A stretch of DNA of 64,000 bases. Source: Paracraurococcus lichenis. GTDB lineage: Bacteria; Pseudomonadota; Alphaproteobacteria; Acetobacterales; Acetobacteraceae. The notes below the pieces were generated by a model. The model saw only the letters and a program-made list of their open reading frames with translations. It made no database searches and was not told the DNA's origin. Positions 54,296 through 62,524 of this stretch are shown in pieces; positions within the stretch are counted from its first letter, which is position 1, and every line of letters begins with the position of its first letter. The DNA lies in contig NZ_JAUTWS010000009.1 of the NCBI RefSeq assembly GCF_030657435.1, positions 62,001-126,000 on the forward strand, written 5' to 3'. The position numbers were made by a program, and so were the translations under genes.

Positions 54296-55713
54296 GCGTG
54301 TCCGATGGCTGCGCCGGTCCGGCGCTCGGCATCGCCGCGCGCCTGCGGGCGCGCGAGACGACGGCGCGGGCGGTGACGGAGGCGGCGCTGGCCCGCATCG
54401 CCGCCCGCAATGCGGAGGTGAACGCCTTCACCGCCGTGCTTGCCGATCGGGCACTGGCCCGGGCCGATGCCGTCGATGCGCGCATCGCGGCGGGGGAGGC
54501 GGTGGGGCCGCTCGCGGGCGTCCCCTTCGCCGCCAAGAACCTCTTCGACCTCGAGGGCATTCCGACCACCGCGGGCAGCCGGATCCGCCGGACCGCCCCG
54601 CCGGCGACGCGTGACGCCTTCCTGGTCCGGCGGCTGGAGGCGGCGGGGGCGATCTGCCTCGGCGCGCTGAACATGGACGAGTTCGCCTATGGCTTCACCA
54701 CCGAGAACAGCCATGACGGCCCTGCGCGGAACCCGCACGACACTGCCCGGATCGCCGGCGGCTCCTCGGGCGGCTCGGGCGCGGCGGTCGCGGCGGGGCT
54801 GGTGCCGGTCACGCTCGGCACGGACACTAATGGCTCGATCCGGGTGCCCGCCTCGCTGAACGGGATCTGGGGGGTGAAGCCGACCTATGGCCGGCTGTCC
54901 CGGCACGGCTCCTTCCCCTTCGTCCATTCGTTGGACCATGTCGGGCCCTTCGCGCGCAGCGTCGCCGACCTCGCCGCCGCCTATGACGCGCTGCAGGGGC
55001 TCGACCCGGAGGATCCGGCGCAGGCGCCGCAGCCGCCGGAGGCGGTCACGCCCGGCCTCGGCGCCGGGATCGGCGGCCTGCGCGTCGCGGTGCTGGGCGG
55101 CTGGTTCGGCCGGCAGCAATCCGCGGCGGCGCGCGGCGCGGTCACGGCAGTGGCGCAGGCGCTGGGCGCGACCGCGACGGTCGACTGGGCGATGGCGGAG
55201 GCGAGCCGCGCCGCCGCCTTCCTCATCACGAGTTCGGAGGGCGGGGCGCTGCACCTGCCGACGCTGCGGACGCGGCTGGAGGAATACGAGCCACTGATCC
55301 AGGACCGCCTCCTCGCCGGCGCGCTGCTGCCGGCGGCCTGGGTCAACCAGGCGCAGCGCGTGCGCGCGCTCGCGCGCGAGTCGATGCGGGCGCTGATGGC
55401 GGACTGGGACATCCTGCTCGCACCCGCGACGCCGGTGCCGGCGACGCCGATCGGGCAGGAGATGCTGGAACTGGACGGCGTGCAGGTGCCGCTCAGGCCC
55501 TCCATGGGCCTCTTCACCCAGCCGATCAGCGGCATCGGCTTGCCGGTGGTGACCGCGCCGGTGCCGAGGGCCGAGGGCGCGCTGCCCATCGGGGTGCAAT
55601 TGATCGGCCGGCCCTGGACGGAGGCGCTGCTGTTCCGCGCCGCGGCGGCGCTGGAGGCGGCGGGCGTCTGCGCCGCGCCGGTCGCGCCAGCCTTTGCGGC
55701 GGGCGCCGTGTGA
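54292..55713 (+). CDS. atzE: AtzE-family amidase (amidase signature enzyme)
   Basis: 473 residues. The Ser-cisSer-Lys triad is K82 (GVPFAAKNLFD), S158 (AGGSSGGSG) and S182 (TDTNGSIR), spaced 76 and 24 as in the amidase signature family. With its AtzG partner it matches AtzE, which removes an amide from carboxyurea-type intermediates in the cyanuric-acid pathway; in genomes without atrazine genes the natural substrate is less clear, probably a ureido or carbamoyl compound. It starts with GTG overlapping the atzG stop, and its own stop overlaps the cupin start (GTGA). Confidence 0.88.
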   Translation: MSVSDGCAGPALGIAARLRARETTARAVTEAALARIAARNAEVNAFTAVLADRALARADAVDARIAAGEAVGPLAGVPFAAKNLFDLEGIPTTAGSRIRRTAPPATRDAFLVRRLEAAGAICLGALNMDEFAYGFTTENSHDGPARNPHDTARIAGGSSGGSGAAVAAGLVPVTLGTDTNGSIRVPASLNGIWGVKPTYGRLSRHGSFPFVHSLDHVGPFARSVADLAAAYDALQGLDPEDPAQAPQPPEAVTPGLGAGIGGLRVAVLGGWFGRQQSAAARGAVTAVAQALGATATVDWAMAEASRAAAFLITSSEGGALHLPTLRTRLEEYEPLIQDRLLAGALLPAAWVNQAQRVRALARESMRALMADWDILLAPATPVPATPIGQEMLELDGVQVPLRPSMGLFTQPISGIGLPVVTAPVPRAEGALPIGVQLIGRPWTEALLFRAAAALEAAGVCAAPVAPAFAAGAV

Positions 55714-56045
55714 GCGCCCCGCGCTTCGGGCGGATCGGCGAGGGGCCGGCCGCGCCGCCGGGCGGCGAGGCCTTCTCCGAGTTGCTGGCCGGGGGCGGCG
55801 CGCGGGTGGTGCGGATCGCCTCCCGCGGCCATGCCGACGCGGAGGGCGCCTGGTACGACCAGGCGGAGGACGAGTTCGTGCTGCTGCTCGCCGGCGCCGC
55901 GCGGCTGGAATTCGCGGAGGGGACGGCGCGCGCCCTGGCGCCGGGCGACTGGGCGGTGATTCCGGCCCGCTGCCGGCACCGCGTGGCCTGGACCGACCCG
56001 GGGCGGGAGACGCTGTGGCTGGCGGTGCACTTGCCCCCACACTAA
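55710..56045 (+). CDS. small cupin-domain protein, stop codon supplied by the adjacent insert
   Basis: 111 residues, single cupin barrel. Motif 1 is weak (GAWYDQAEDEFVLLLAGAARLEF), motif 2 is PGDWAVIPARCRHRVAWTD with one His; metal binding is therefore uncertain. It starts by GTG overlapping the atzE stop, so it is co-translated with the amidase and may be a sensor or accessory. The TAA stop (56043-56045) lies in the left end of the low-GC insert, so the original C-terminus may have been altered slightly. Confidence 0.8.
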   Translation: MSAPRFGRIGEGPAAPPGGEAFSELLAGGGARVVRIASRGHADAEGAWYDQAEDEFVLLLAGAARLEFAEGTARALAPGDWAVIPARCRHRVAWTDPGRETLWLAVHLPPH

Positions 56046-56708
56046 ACCGCGCCCGGTTTGGGAGGTGTGGTTTCGGAGGAGCGCGAGCAGGAGCGAGTGT
56101 CCTCGCCAAGGGAGCGCCTTGGGACTGGCTCTTCAGAACGCTGGTTGTTGCGGCCGAGAATACCTAGCTTAGTCGGTGGTGGAGCGCCGGCATAGGCCGG
56201 TGCCTTGACGCTATAGCGCAGGTTGAGAATGTTATCGGACAAGAAAAAAAGGACCGCACTCAAGAAGAACATCGGGTTGGCTCGCGACATGGCCCGCCGG
56301 CTGCTCGCAGAGGGTGTCGATGAGATCACCTTGACCTACTATGCCGACGAAGGCTCGTTCCGCGCGATGAAGCTGCCCGAGGAGGGTGACGACTTCGAGC
56401 ACAGGCAACGCACCAACGCTGAGACAGCCAAGGTCATGCTAGCGTATGGACTTGATCTGAAGGTTCAGGTGCTGAACGCCGAGGAGTACTTCGCGTGGCT
56501 CGGGGCACGGCCGCACACCTACCAAACCTTGCAGGAGTACCCCGGCGGCAGGCATGTCTCCGGGGATGAGGCCAAGGCGCTGCTCGGCGTCGACTGAACA
56601 GCTCAGTTTGAGAACTGCATTCGTTGCCACCTGCAACCGACGCAAATGGTTACCAGAGAGGGTGGTCGAGGGAGGAATCGGTCTTTTTCCGAACCAGACG
56701 CGGTTTAG
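56042..56708. mobile_element. ~667-bp low-GC insert with terminal inverted repeats and TA flanks
   Basis: The segment has clearly lower GC and different codon use from its surroundings. Its ends are inverted repeats: 56042-56061 (CTAAACCGCGCCCGGTTTGG) and the complement of 56689-56708 (CTAAACCGCGTCTGGTTCGG) agree at 17 of 20 bases, the outer ten perfectly. TA occurs at both ends, as in the TA target duplications of IS630/Tc1-type elements. No transposase is present, so it would be a non-autonomous element carrying one gene. 56046-56228 otherwise contains only a 6-bp stem-loop at 56106-56122. Confidence 0.6.
56229..56597 (+). CDS. hypothetical protein inside the low-GC insert
   Basis: 122 residues, no signal peptide or membrane helix. 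It begins MLSDKKKRTALKKNIGLARD with a very basic first helix, continues EGVDEITLTYYADEGSFRAM and an acidic linker, and ends with VLNAEEYFAWLGARPHTYQ and a short tail. A/T-ending codons are frequent, unlike all neighbours, which indicates acquisition. I do not recognise the family. The TTG two codons earlier is an alternative start. It could be a passenger of the surrounding element; no toxin, antitoxin or transposase motif is visible. Confidence 0.6.
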   Translation: MLSDKKKRTALKKNIGLARDMARRLLAEGVDEITLTYYADEGSFRAMKLPEEGDDFEHRQRTNAETAKVMLAYGLDLKVQVLNAEEYFAWLGARPHTYQTLQEYPGGRHVSGDEAKALLGVD

Positions 56709-56749
56709 GACCCGCCCACCACCGCGGTGACGGCGGAACGGCCGCCCGC

Positions 56750-56763
56750 TTGATCCCGCGCAA
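56750..56763 (+). promoter_or_regulatory. FixK/FNR-type box upstream of hemN
   Basis: TTGATCCCGCGCAA fits the FixK2-type consensus TTG(A/C)-N6-(T/G)CAA and departs from the strict FNR palindrome in two positions. Its centre is about 40 bases before the hemN ATG. Oxygen-independent hemN is a classical target of FNR/FixK regulators, so low-oxygen induction is likely. Confidence 0.55.
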
Positions 56764-56796
56764 GGCATCCTGCCCGCGCCGGCGCGAGCATGGGGC

Positions 56797-58131
56797 ATGA
56801 GCAGGCCCATCCCCATCGGCTACGCGCTGGCCAATCTTCCGCGCTACACCTCCTACCCCACGGCGCCGCAATTCGGCCCGCTGGGCGAGGCGGAGTACCG
56901 CGGCTGGCTCGCCGGCATCCGGCCGGAGGATCCGCTCAGCCTCTATCTCCACATCCCCTTCTGCCGCTCGCTCTGCTGGTATTGCGGCTGCCACACCTCG
57001 GTCACCCGCAATGCGGAGCGGATCGCCCGCTACGGCGCCGCCCTGCGGAAGGAGGCCGGGCTGCTGGCCGAGGCGCTGCCCGCGCATGCCGGCATCGCCT
57101 CGGTCCATCTCGGCGGCGGCACGCCCAGCACGCTCGGCGCCGAGGGGCTGCGCGCCCTCTTCACCGAGCTGCGCGCCATCTTCGGCATCCGCCGCGACGC
57201 GGAACTGGCCATCGAGCTCGACCCGCGGGTGGTGGACGAGGCGATCGTCGCGGCGCTGGCCGATGCCGGCATCACCCGCGCCAGCTTCGGCGTGCAGGAC
57301 ATCGACCCGGCCGTGCAGCGCCGCATCGGCCGCATCCAGCCGCAGGAGACGGTCGCGCGCGGCGTCGCCTGGCTGCGCGCCGCCGGCATCCGTGGGATCA
57401 ACCTCGACATCATGTACGGCCTGCCCGGCCAGACCACGGCGCAGGTCGCGGCCACCGCCCGCTTCGCGGCCGCGCTCGGCGCCGACCGGGTCGCGGTCTT
57501 CGGCTATGCCCATGTCCCCTGGATGAAGCCGCACCAGAACGCCATCCATGCCGAGGACCTGCCCGGCGCGCTGGAGCGGCTGCAGCAGGCCGAGACCGCG
57601 GAGCAGGTGCTCACCGCGGCCGGCTACCAAGCGATCGGCCTCGACCACTTCGCCCGGCCGGAGGACCCGATGGCCGTCGCCGCGCGCGAGGGCCGGCTGC
57701 GCCGCAATTTCCAGGGCTACACCACCGATGCCGCGCCGGTGCTGCTCGGCCTCGGCGCCTCGGCGATCGGCAATATCGAGGCGGCGGGCTATGCCCAGAA
57801 CGAGCCGAACGAGCGCCGCTGGGTCGCGGCGGTCGAGGCCGGCGAGCTGCCGATCCGCCGCGGCCGCGCCGTGACTGCCGAGGACCGGCTGCGCCGCCAC
57901 TGCATCGAGCGGGTGATGTGCGACTTCGCCCTCGACCTCGCCGCGCTGCCGCCGGTGCTCGCCGCCGAGGTCCGGCCGGCGCTCGCGCCGCTCGAGGCCG
58001 ACGGGCTCATCGACCTGACGCCCGACCTGCTGCGGGTCACCGCGGCCGGGCGGCGGCATGTGCGGCATGTCGCGGCTCGCTTCGATGCCTATCTCGCGAC
58101 CGGTGCCGGGCGGCACAGCGCGGCCGTCTGA
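56797..58131 (+). CDS. hemN: oxygen-independent coproporphyrinogen III dehydrogenase
   Basis: 444 residues, radical SAM enzyme. The [4Fe-4S] motif is C56-x3-C60-x2-C63 with the HemN-specific extra C65 (PFCRSLCWYCGC). HLGGGTPSTL, ELDPRVVDEAIV, SFGVQDIDPAVQ and NLDIMYGLPGQT follow, and ending ALAPLEADGLIDLTPDLLRVT is the HemN C-terminal domain. It decarboxylates coproporphyrinogen III to protoporphyrinogen IX in haem or bacteriochlorophyll synthesis under low oxygen. A ribosome site is weak (GGGG one base before ATG), so the mRNA may be leaderless. A FixK-type box lies upstream. Confidence 0.93.
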   Translation: MSRPIPIGYALANLPRYTSYPTAPQFGPLGEAEYRGWLAGIRPEDPLSLYLHIPFCRSLCWYCGCHTSVTRNAERIARYGAALRKEAGLLAEALPAHAGIASVHLGGGTPSTLGAEGLRALFTELRAIFGIRRDAELAIELDPRVVDEAIVAALADAGITRASFGVQDIDPAVQRRIGRIQPQETVARGVAWLRAAGIRGINLDIMYGLPGQTTAQVAATARFAAALGADRVAVFGYAHVPWMKPHQNAIHAEDLPGALERLQQAETAEQVLTAAGYQAIGLDHFARPEDPMAVAAREGRLRRNFQGYTTDAAPVLLGLGASAIGNIEAAGYAQNEPNERRWVAAVEAGELPIRRGRAVTAEDRLRRHCIERVMCDFALDLAALPPVLAAEVRPALAPLEADGLIDLTPDLLRVTAAGRRHVRHVAARFDAYLATGAGRHSAAV

Positions 58132-58211
58132 CCCCGCGCCGGGCCTGACGGCGATGTGAACGCGCAACGAAGGGGTGCTGGCTACAAGCGACCGCATCAC
58201 CTCTGCCGGTC

Positions 58212-61200
58212 ATGGCGCTGTCGCATCCACCCCTCAGGGTCATCCTCGCCGCTGCCTTCGGCGGCATCGCCCTCCTTGCCGCCCTGGCCACCAGCCTGCT
58301 GGCGGGCGATGCCGCCGCGCGCCGCGTCGAGGCGAACCAGCTCGCCATGCTCGACAGCCTGGCCAGCCGCTTCGCCGAGCGGCTCGACCGCGACATGGCG
58401 GCCCGCTGGCGCGACGTCAGGGTCACCAGCCGGCTGCCGCTGATGCGCGACCCGGCGACGCCGCCCGAGATCCGCCGCGACATCCTGCGGCAGATGCACG
58501 AGACCTTCGCCGACTACGCGCTGCTGGCCTTCGTCGGCCCGGATGGCCGTGTGGTGGCGGACAGCCTGCAGCTCCTGGAAGGCCAGGACGCCTCCGGTCG
58601 GCCCTTCGTGCGGGCCGGCATGCAGGGGCCGGTGGTCGAGGATGTCCATGACGCGCTGATGCTGGCCGGCAAGCTCGGCAATGGCGGGCAGCTCCGCCTG
58701 CTCGACCTCGCCGCGCCGGTGCGGGCGGCGGATGGCAGCCTGGTCGGCGTCGTCGCGGCGCATCTGAACTGGCGCTGGGCGGCCGAGCTGGTCGGCACGC
58801 CGCGCGCCGGGGAGCCGGAGATCCTCATCCTCTCCCGCACGGGGGAGGTGCTGCTCGGCCCGCCCGGCCTGCTCGGACGCCCGCTGCCGGCCGGCATCGC
58901 GGGGCGCGGCGAGGCGGAATTTCCCGGCGAGGGCCGATTCCTCCTCTCCCGCCAGCCGACCCAGGGCTTCCAGGACTATCCGGGCATGGGCTGGGAGGTG
59001 CTGGCGCGCCGGCCGCTCGACCTCGCCATGGCGCCGGCCCAGGCGCTGCGGCGCGACATCCTGCTCTACGGCCTCGGGGCCAGCGCCTGCGCCGCGCTGC
59101 TGGGCTGGCTCGCCGCCGCCTGGCTGGTCCGGCCGCTGCACCGCCTGGCGGAGGCCGCGGCCCGCCAGCAGCGCGAGGGCGGGCGCGACCCGCTGCCCCC
59201 CGGCACCGGCTATGCCGAGGCCGTGCTGCTCGCCCGCGCCTTCGATGGCCTGCTCTCCGACTGCCGCCGCGGCGAGGCCGCGCTGGCGGAGAGCGAGCAG
59301 CGCCTGCGCCTCGCCCAGCGGGCCGGGCAGATCGGCGCCTATGAATGGGACATCCCCGCCGATACCGGCCGGGCGACGCGGGAATATGCCGTCCTGCACG
59401 GGCTGCCGGCGCCGGAGACGGACACGACCTGGGGCGGCCGCTACGGGCACTGGCTGGCCCGGCTGCATCCGGAGGACCGGCCGCGGCTGCGGGAGCGCAT
59501 CCGCCGCATCCTGGCCGAGGCCGGCCCCTATGCGCTGGAATACCGCATCCTGCTGCCGGACGGCCGGACCCGCTGGCTGCACGACCGGGGCGAGGTCTTC
59601 GCCGATGCGGCGGGCCGGCCGGTCCGCGCCCTCGGCGCCGTGCGCGACGTCACCGCCCGCCGCGCCGCCGAGGATGCGCTGCGGGAGGGCGAGGCGCGGC
59701 TGCGCCTGGCGCAGGAGGCGGGCGGGATCGGGAGCTGGGACCTCGACCTCGCCACCGGGAAGCAGGTCTGGTCGGAGCGGCAATATACGCTCTTCGGCTT
59801 GGACCCGGCGCTGCCGCCGCCCGACATGGCCACCTGGTTCGCGCTGGTGCATCCGGCGGACCGGCCGGCCTTGTCGGCCGCGCGGGATGCCGCGCTGGCC
59901 GGGGCGGACCGGCCGCTGGCGGCGGAATTCCGCATCCGCCGCGCCTCCGACGGGGCGGAGCGCTGGCTGGCCGCGACCGGGCGGGTGATGCGCGACGAGG
60001 CCGGGCGCCCCGTCCGCATGCTCGGCGTCAACCGCGACGTCACCGAGGCCCGGGCGCGGGAGGCCGAGCTGCGCGCCATGCTGGAGGCGAACCCGCTCGG
60101 CGTGCTGCGCGGCGACGTGCATGGCCGGATCCTCGATGCCAACGACGCGCTGCTGCGCCTCGCCGGCCGCAGCCGGGCCGAGCTCGAGGCCGGCACGCTC
60201 CGCTGGGACAGCATGACCCCGCCGGAATGGCTGCCCATGGATGCCGCCGGCATCGCCGAGGCGCGGGAGAAGGGCGCCTGCACCCCCTACGAGAAGGAAT
60301 ACTGGCGGCCGGATGGCAGCCGCGTGCCGATCCTGGTGGGCTTCGCCCTGGTCGGCCCGGCGCGCGAGGAGACCATCGCCTTCATCCTCGACCTGACCGA
60401 CCGCAAGCGGGCGGAGGTGACGCTGCTGGCCGACAAGGCGGCGCTGGAGCGTGCCGTCGCCGAGCGGACGGCGGAGCTGGCGGCGCGCGAGCATGAGCTG
60501 CGGCGGATCTACGACCGCACGCCGGCCGCCTTCCATTCGGTGGACGCGACGGGGAAGCTGATCCGGGTCAGCGAGCAATGGCTCGCCTTCCTCGGCTACC
60601 GGCGGGAGGAGGTGCTGGGCCGCCGCACCGGCGAGTTCATGCTGCCCGAGAGCGCCGCGCGCTGGGAGGCGGCGCTGGCCGAGCTGCGCGAAACCGGCGA
60701 CGAGGTGCGGGAGGTGGAGTACCGCATGCGCCGTGCCGATGGGGAGGTGCTGGACGTGCTGGTGCGGGCCCGCGCCGAGCACGACGCCGAAGGCCGCTTC
60801 CTGCACAGCTTCTCCGTCCTGCTCGACCTGACGGAGCGGAACCGGGCCGAGGCCCGGCTGCGGGAGGCGCAGAAACTGGAGGGCCTCGGCCGCATCGCCG
60901 GCGGGGTGGCGCACGACTTCAACAACCTGCTGCAGGTGCTGACCGGCGCGCTGCAGATGCTGCGCAGCCATGCCGGCGATCGCACCCGGGTCGAGCGCTA
61001 TGCCGGCATCGCCCTGGAGGCGGCGGAGCGCGGCGCCGGACTGACGCGGCGGATGCTGGCCTTCGCGCGGCAGGACCAGCTCCAGGCCGGCCCGGTCCCG
61101 CTGCCCGAGGTGATGCAGGGCCTGGCCACGCTGCTGCACGGCGCCCTCGGCGCCGGCATCCGGCTGGAGATCGACGCGCCCGAGTCGCTGCCGCCGGTGC

Positions 61201-61601
61201 AGGCGGACCGTGCGCAACTCGACCTCGTGCTGTTCAGCCTGGCGCTGAATGCCCGCGACGCCATGCCGCAGGGCGGCAGGCTGCGGATCGAGGCGGCGAT
61301 GGAGGCGGTGGGCGAGGACGACCGGCAGGGCCTCGCCCCCGGGCCCTATCTCCGCATCCGGGTCGCGGATACCGGGCAGGGGATGGATGCGCCGACCCTG
61401 GCCCGGGCGACGGAGCCCTTCTTCACCACCAAGGAGGTCGGCCGCGGCAGCGGCCTCGGCCTCGCCATGGCGCATGGCTTCGCCCGGCAGTCCGGCGGCG
61501 ACCTGCTGATCGAGAGCGCGCCCGGTCGCGGCACGGTGGTCACGCTCCGGCTGCCGCGGGCGGAGGCCCTGGTCCCGCTGGAGGTTGCGGCGGAGGGCTG
61601 A
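58212..61601 (+). CDS. multi-PAS membrane sensor histidine kinase
   Basis: 1129 residues. A first helix (VILAAAFGGIALLAALATSLLA), a periplasmic Cache-like domain (about 35-275; SRFAERLDRDMAARWRDV, DYALLAFVGPDGRVVADSL) and a second helix (ILLYGLGASACAALLGWLAAAWL) are followed by four PAS/PAC domains beginning near 360, 495, 620 and 755. The kinase core has H in GGVAHDFNNLLQVLTGALQML (about 902), the N box as LVLFSLALNARDAMPQ, and G boxes VADTGQGMD and GRGSGLGLAMAHGFARQSGG. No receiver domain is attached. A stand-alone receiver is encoded convergently at 61874. The ligand is unknown. Confidence 0.92.
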   Translation: MALSHPPLRVILAAAFGGIALLAALATSLLAGDAAARRVEANQLAMLDSLASRFAERLDRDMAARWRDVRVTSRLPLMRDPATPPEIRRDILRQMHETFADYALLAFVGPDGRVVADSLQLLEGQDASGRPFVRAGMQGPVVEDVHDALMLAGKLGNGGQLRLLDLAAPVRAADGSLVGVVAAHLNWRWAAELVGTPRAGEPEILILSRTGEVLLGPPGLLGRPLPAGIAGRGEAEFPGEGRFLLSRQPTQGFQDYPGMGWEVLARRPLDLAMAPAQALRRDILLYGLGASACAALLGWLAAAWLVRPLHRLAEAAARQQREGGRDPLPPGTGYAEAVLLARAFDGLLSDCRRGEAALAESEQRLRLAQRAGQIGAYEWDIPADTGRATREYAVLHGLPAPETDTTWGGRYGHWLARLHPEDRPRLRERIRRILAEAGPYALEYRILLPDGRTRWLHDRGEVFADAAGRPVRALGAVRDVTARRAAEDALREGEARLRLAQEAGGIGSWDLDLATGKQVWSERQYTLFGLDPALPPPDMATWFALVHPADRPALSAARDAALAGADRPLAAEFRIRRASDGAERWLAATGRVMRDEAGRPVRMLGVNRDVTEARAREAELRAMLEANPLGVLRGDVHGRILDANDALLRLAGRSRAELEAGTLRWDSMTPPEWLPMDAAGIAEAREKGACTPYEKEYWRPDGSRVPILVGFALVGPAREETIAFILDLTDRKRAEVTLLADKAALERAVAERTAELAAREHELRRIYDRTPAAFHSVDATGKLIRVSEQWLAFLGYRREEVLGRRTGEFMLPESAARWEAALAELRETGDEVREVEYRMRRADGEVLDVLVRARAEHDAEGRFLHSFSVLLDLTERNRAEARLREAQKLEGLGRIAGGVAHDFNNLLQVLTGALQMLRSHAGDRTRVERYAGIALEAAERGAGLTRRMLAFARQDQLQAGPVPLPEVMQGLATLLHGALGAGIRLEIDAPESLPPVQADRAQLDLVLFSLALNARDAMPQGGRLRIEAAMEAVGEDDRQGLAPGPYLRIRVADTGQGMDAPTLARATEPFFTTKEVGRGSGLGLAMAHGFARQSGGDLLIESAPGRGTVVTLRLPRAEALVPLEVAAEG

Positions 61602-61873
61602 CCTGCCCGAGGCGGGGGCTGCGCCGGCTCCGCCGGCGGGAAGGGCCGCCCCCCGCCGCACCGGCATCGGGGCGCATGCGATCCAGCCAGCGCCGGCGCG
61701 GCAGGCGGCTCAGGGCCGAGGGCGGCGACGTGTCGCCCCGCGGCGGATCGCCCCAGGACATACCGCTGCAGGGTGGAAACGCCCGGAGGCGCGAATCTGC
61801 TCTCCGGATCGAAAGCCTGGAGCATTCCCACGCCGCGCAATCGGCGTGAGAACGCTCCGGCCGGGCGGCAGCC
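61602..61873. terminator. convergent intergenic region with bidirectional hairpin at 61819-61858
   Basis: In this 272-bp gap between kinase and receiver genes, GGAGCATTCCCACGCCG (61819-61835) pairs with 61842-61858 at 15 of 17 positions around the loop CGCAAT. The arms are nearly symmetric, so it can fold in transcripts from either side and is a plausible shared terminator. I see nothing else in the gap. Confidence 0.5.
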
Positions 61874-62233
61874 TCAGGCGCAGAGGCGGCCGAGGGCGGC
61901 GGTCAGGTCGTCCGGGTCGTAGGGCTTGGCCAGCACGGGCACATGCGAATGGGTGGGCGGCAGCCCTTCCGCCCCATAGCCGGTGGCAACCACGAAGGGC
62001 ACGCCGCGCTCGGCGAGCAGGTCGGCGACGGGCGTCGAGGTCTCGCCGGCCAGGTTCAGGTCCAGCACCGCGACATCCGGCGTCTCCTTCTTCAACAGCG
62101 ACAGCGCCTCGGAGACGGTCGCGGCGGGGCCCACCACGGCGGCCCCGGCATCGAGCAGCGCATCCTCGACCAGCATGGCCACGAGGGCCTCGTCCTCGAC
62201 GACGAGCACCCGGCGTCCGGTGAGCCTAGTCAT
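61874..62233 (-). CDS. single-domain response regulator
   Basis: 119 residues, receiver domain only. Acidic pocket VVEDEALVAML, phosphoacceptor Asp in VAVLDLNLAGET, threonine in VATGYG and lysine in VLAKPYDPDDL are present. It has no output domain and would act by protein contact or as a phosphate relay; GAEGLP and ATGYG resemble receivers paired with HWE or PAS kinases. GGAGGAGAG precedes the ATG at 62233. The convergent PAS kinase is the likely partner. Confidence 0.9.
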   Translation of the reverse strand: MTRLTGRRVLVVEDEALVAMLVEDALLDAGAAVVGPAATVSEALSLLKKETPDVAVLDLNLAGETSTPVADLLAERGVPFVVATGYGAEGLPPTHSHVPVLAKPYDPDDLTAALGRLCA

Positions 62234-62357
62234 GCAATCTCTCTCCTCCCTGGCCCGGGGCGAACGCGGCGGCGACGGCTGCGTCCGCTCCGGATCGCGC
62301 GCCGTCAGCTTCGGCCAGGACCATGATGCGGAAACGCCGTGCGGGTTCGATGGTCAT
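62226..62357 (-). CDS. possible 43-residue leader peptide overlapping the receiver start
   Basis: An open frame starting MTIEPARRFRIMVLAEADGA and ending GERLHD, whose TAG overlaps the first codons of the receiver gene by eight bases. Spacing to a GAGAGG ribosome site is long (about 12 bases). If translated it would couple to the receiver gene. It has no recognisable family and may be chance. Confidence 0.25.
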   Translation of the reverse strand: MTIEPARRFRIMVLAEADGARSGADAAVAAAFAPGQGGERLHD

Positions 62358-62409
62358 CGATGGGCCGGTCCTCTCGTCATCCCTCGCCGCAACCGGCCAA
62401 GCCTGCAAC

Positions 62410-62422
62410 CATGTTTAACATG
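62410..62422. promoter_or_regulatory. 13-bp palindrome in an AT-richer promoter region
   Basis: CATGTTTAACATG is a perfect 6-1-6 palindrome in a locally AT-rich stretch (62405-62450) about 180 bases before the receiver gene, the most promoter-like part of the 62234-62524 gap. It could be an operator; the regulator is unknown. Confidence 0.35.
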
Positions 62423-62524
62423 ACGGAATAGTTTGCACGACCAAATGGCGAGTGCGACTCACGGTTCAGAGAGCCGTGTAGGCGCCGCGGCCGGCGCGGG
62501 GCTGCGCCGGCCGCGGCGCCACGC

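Noticed and set aside
56042..56329. 95-codon minus-strand frame at the left end of the low-GC insert
   Set aside because: It starts inside the plus-strand gene at 56229, has a Ser/Arg/Pro-rich mixture without motif, and lacks a ribosome site; probably chance.
58197..61667. 1156-codon minus-strand frame opposite the PAS kinase
   Set aside because: Mirror frame of a clear kinase gene; no recognisable motif and composition typical of antisense frames at high GC.
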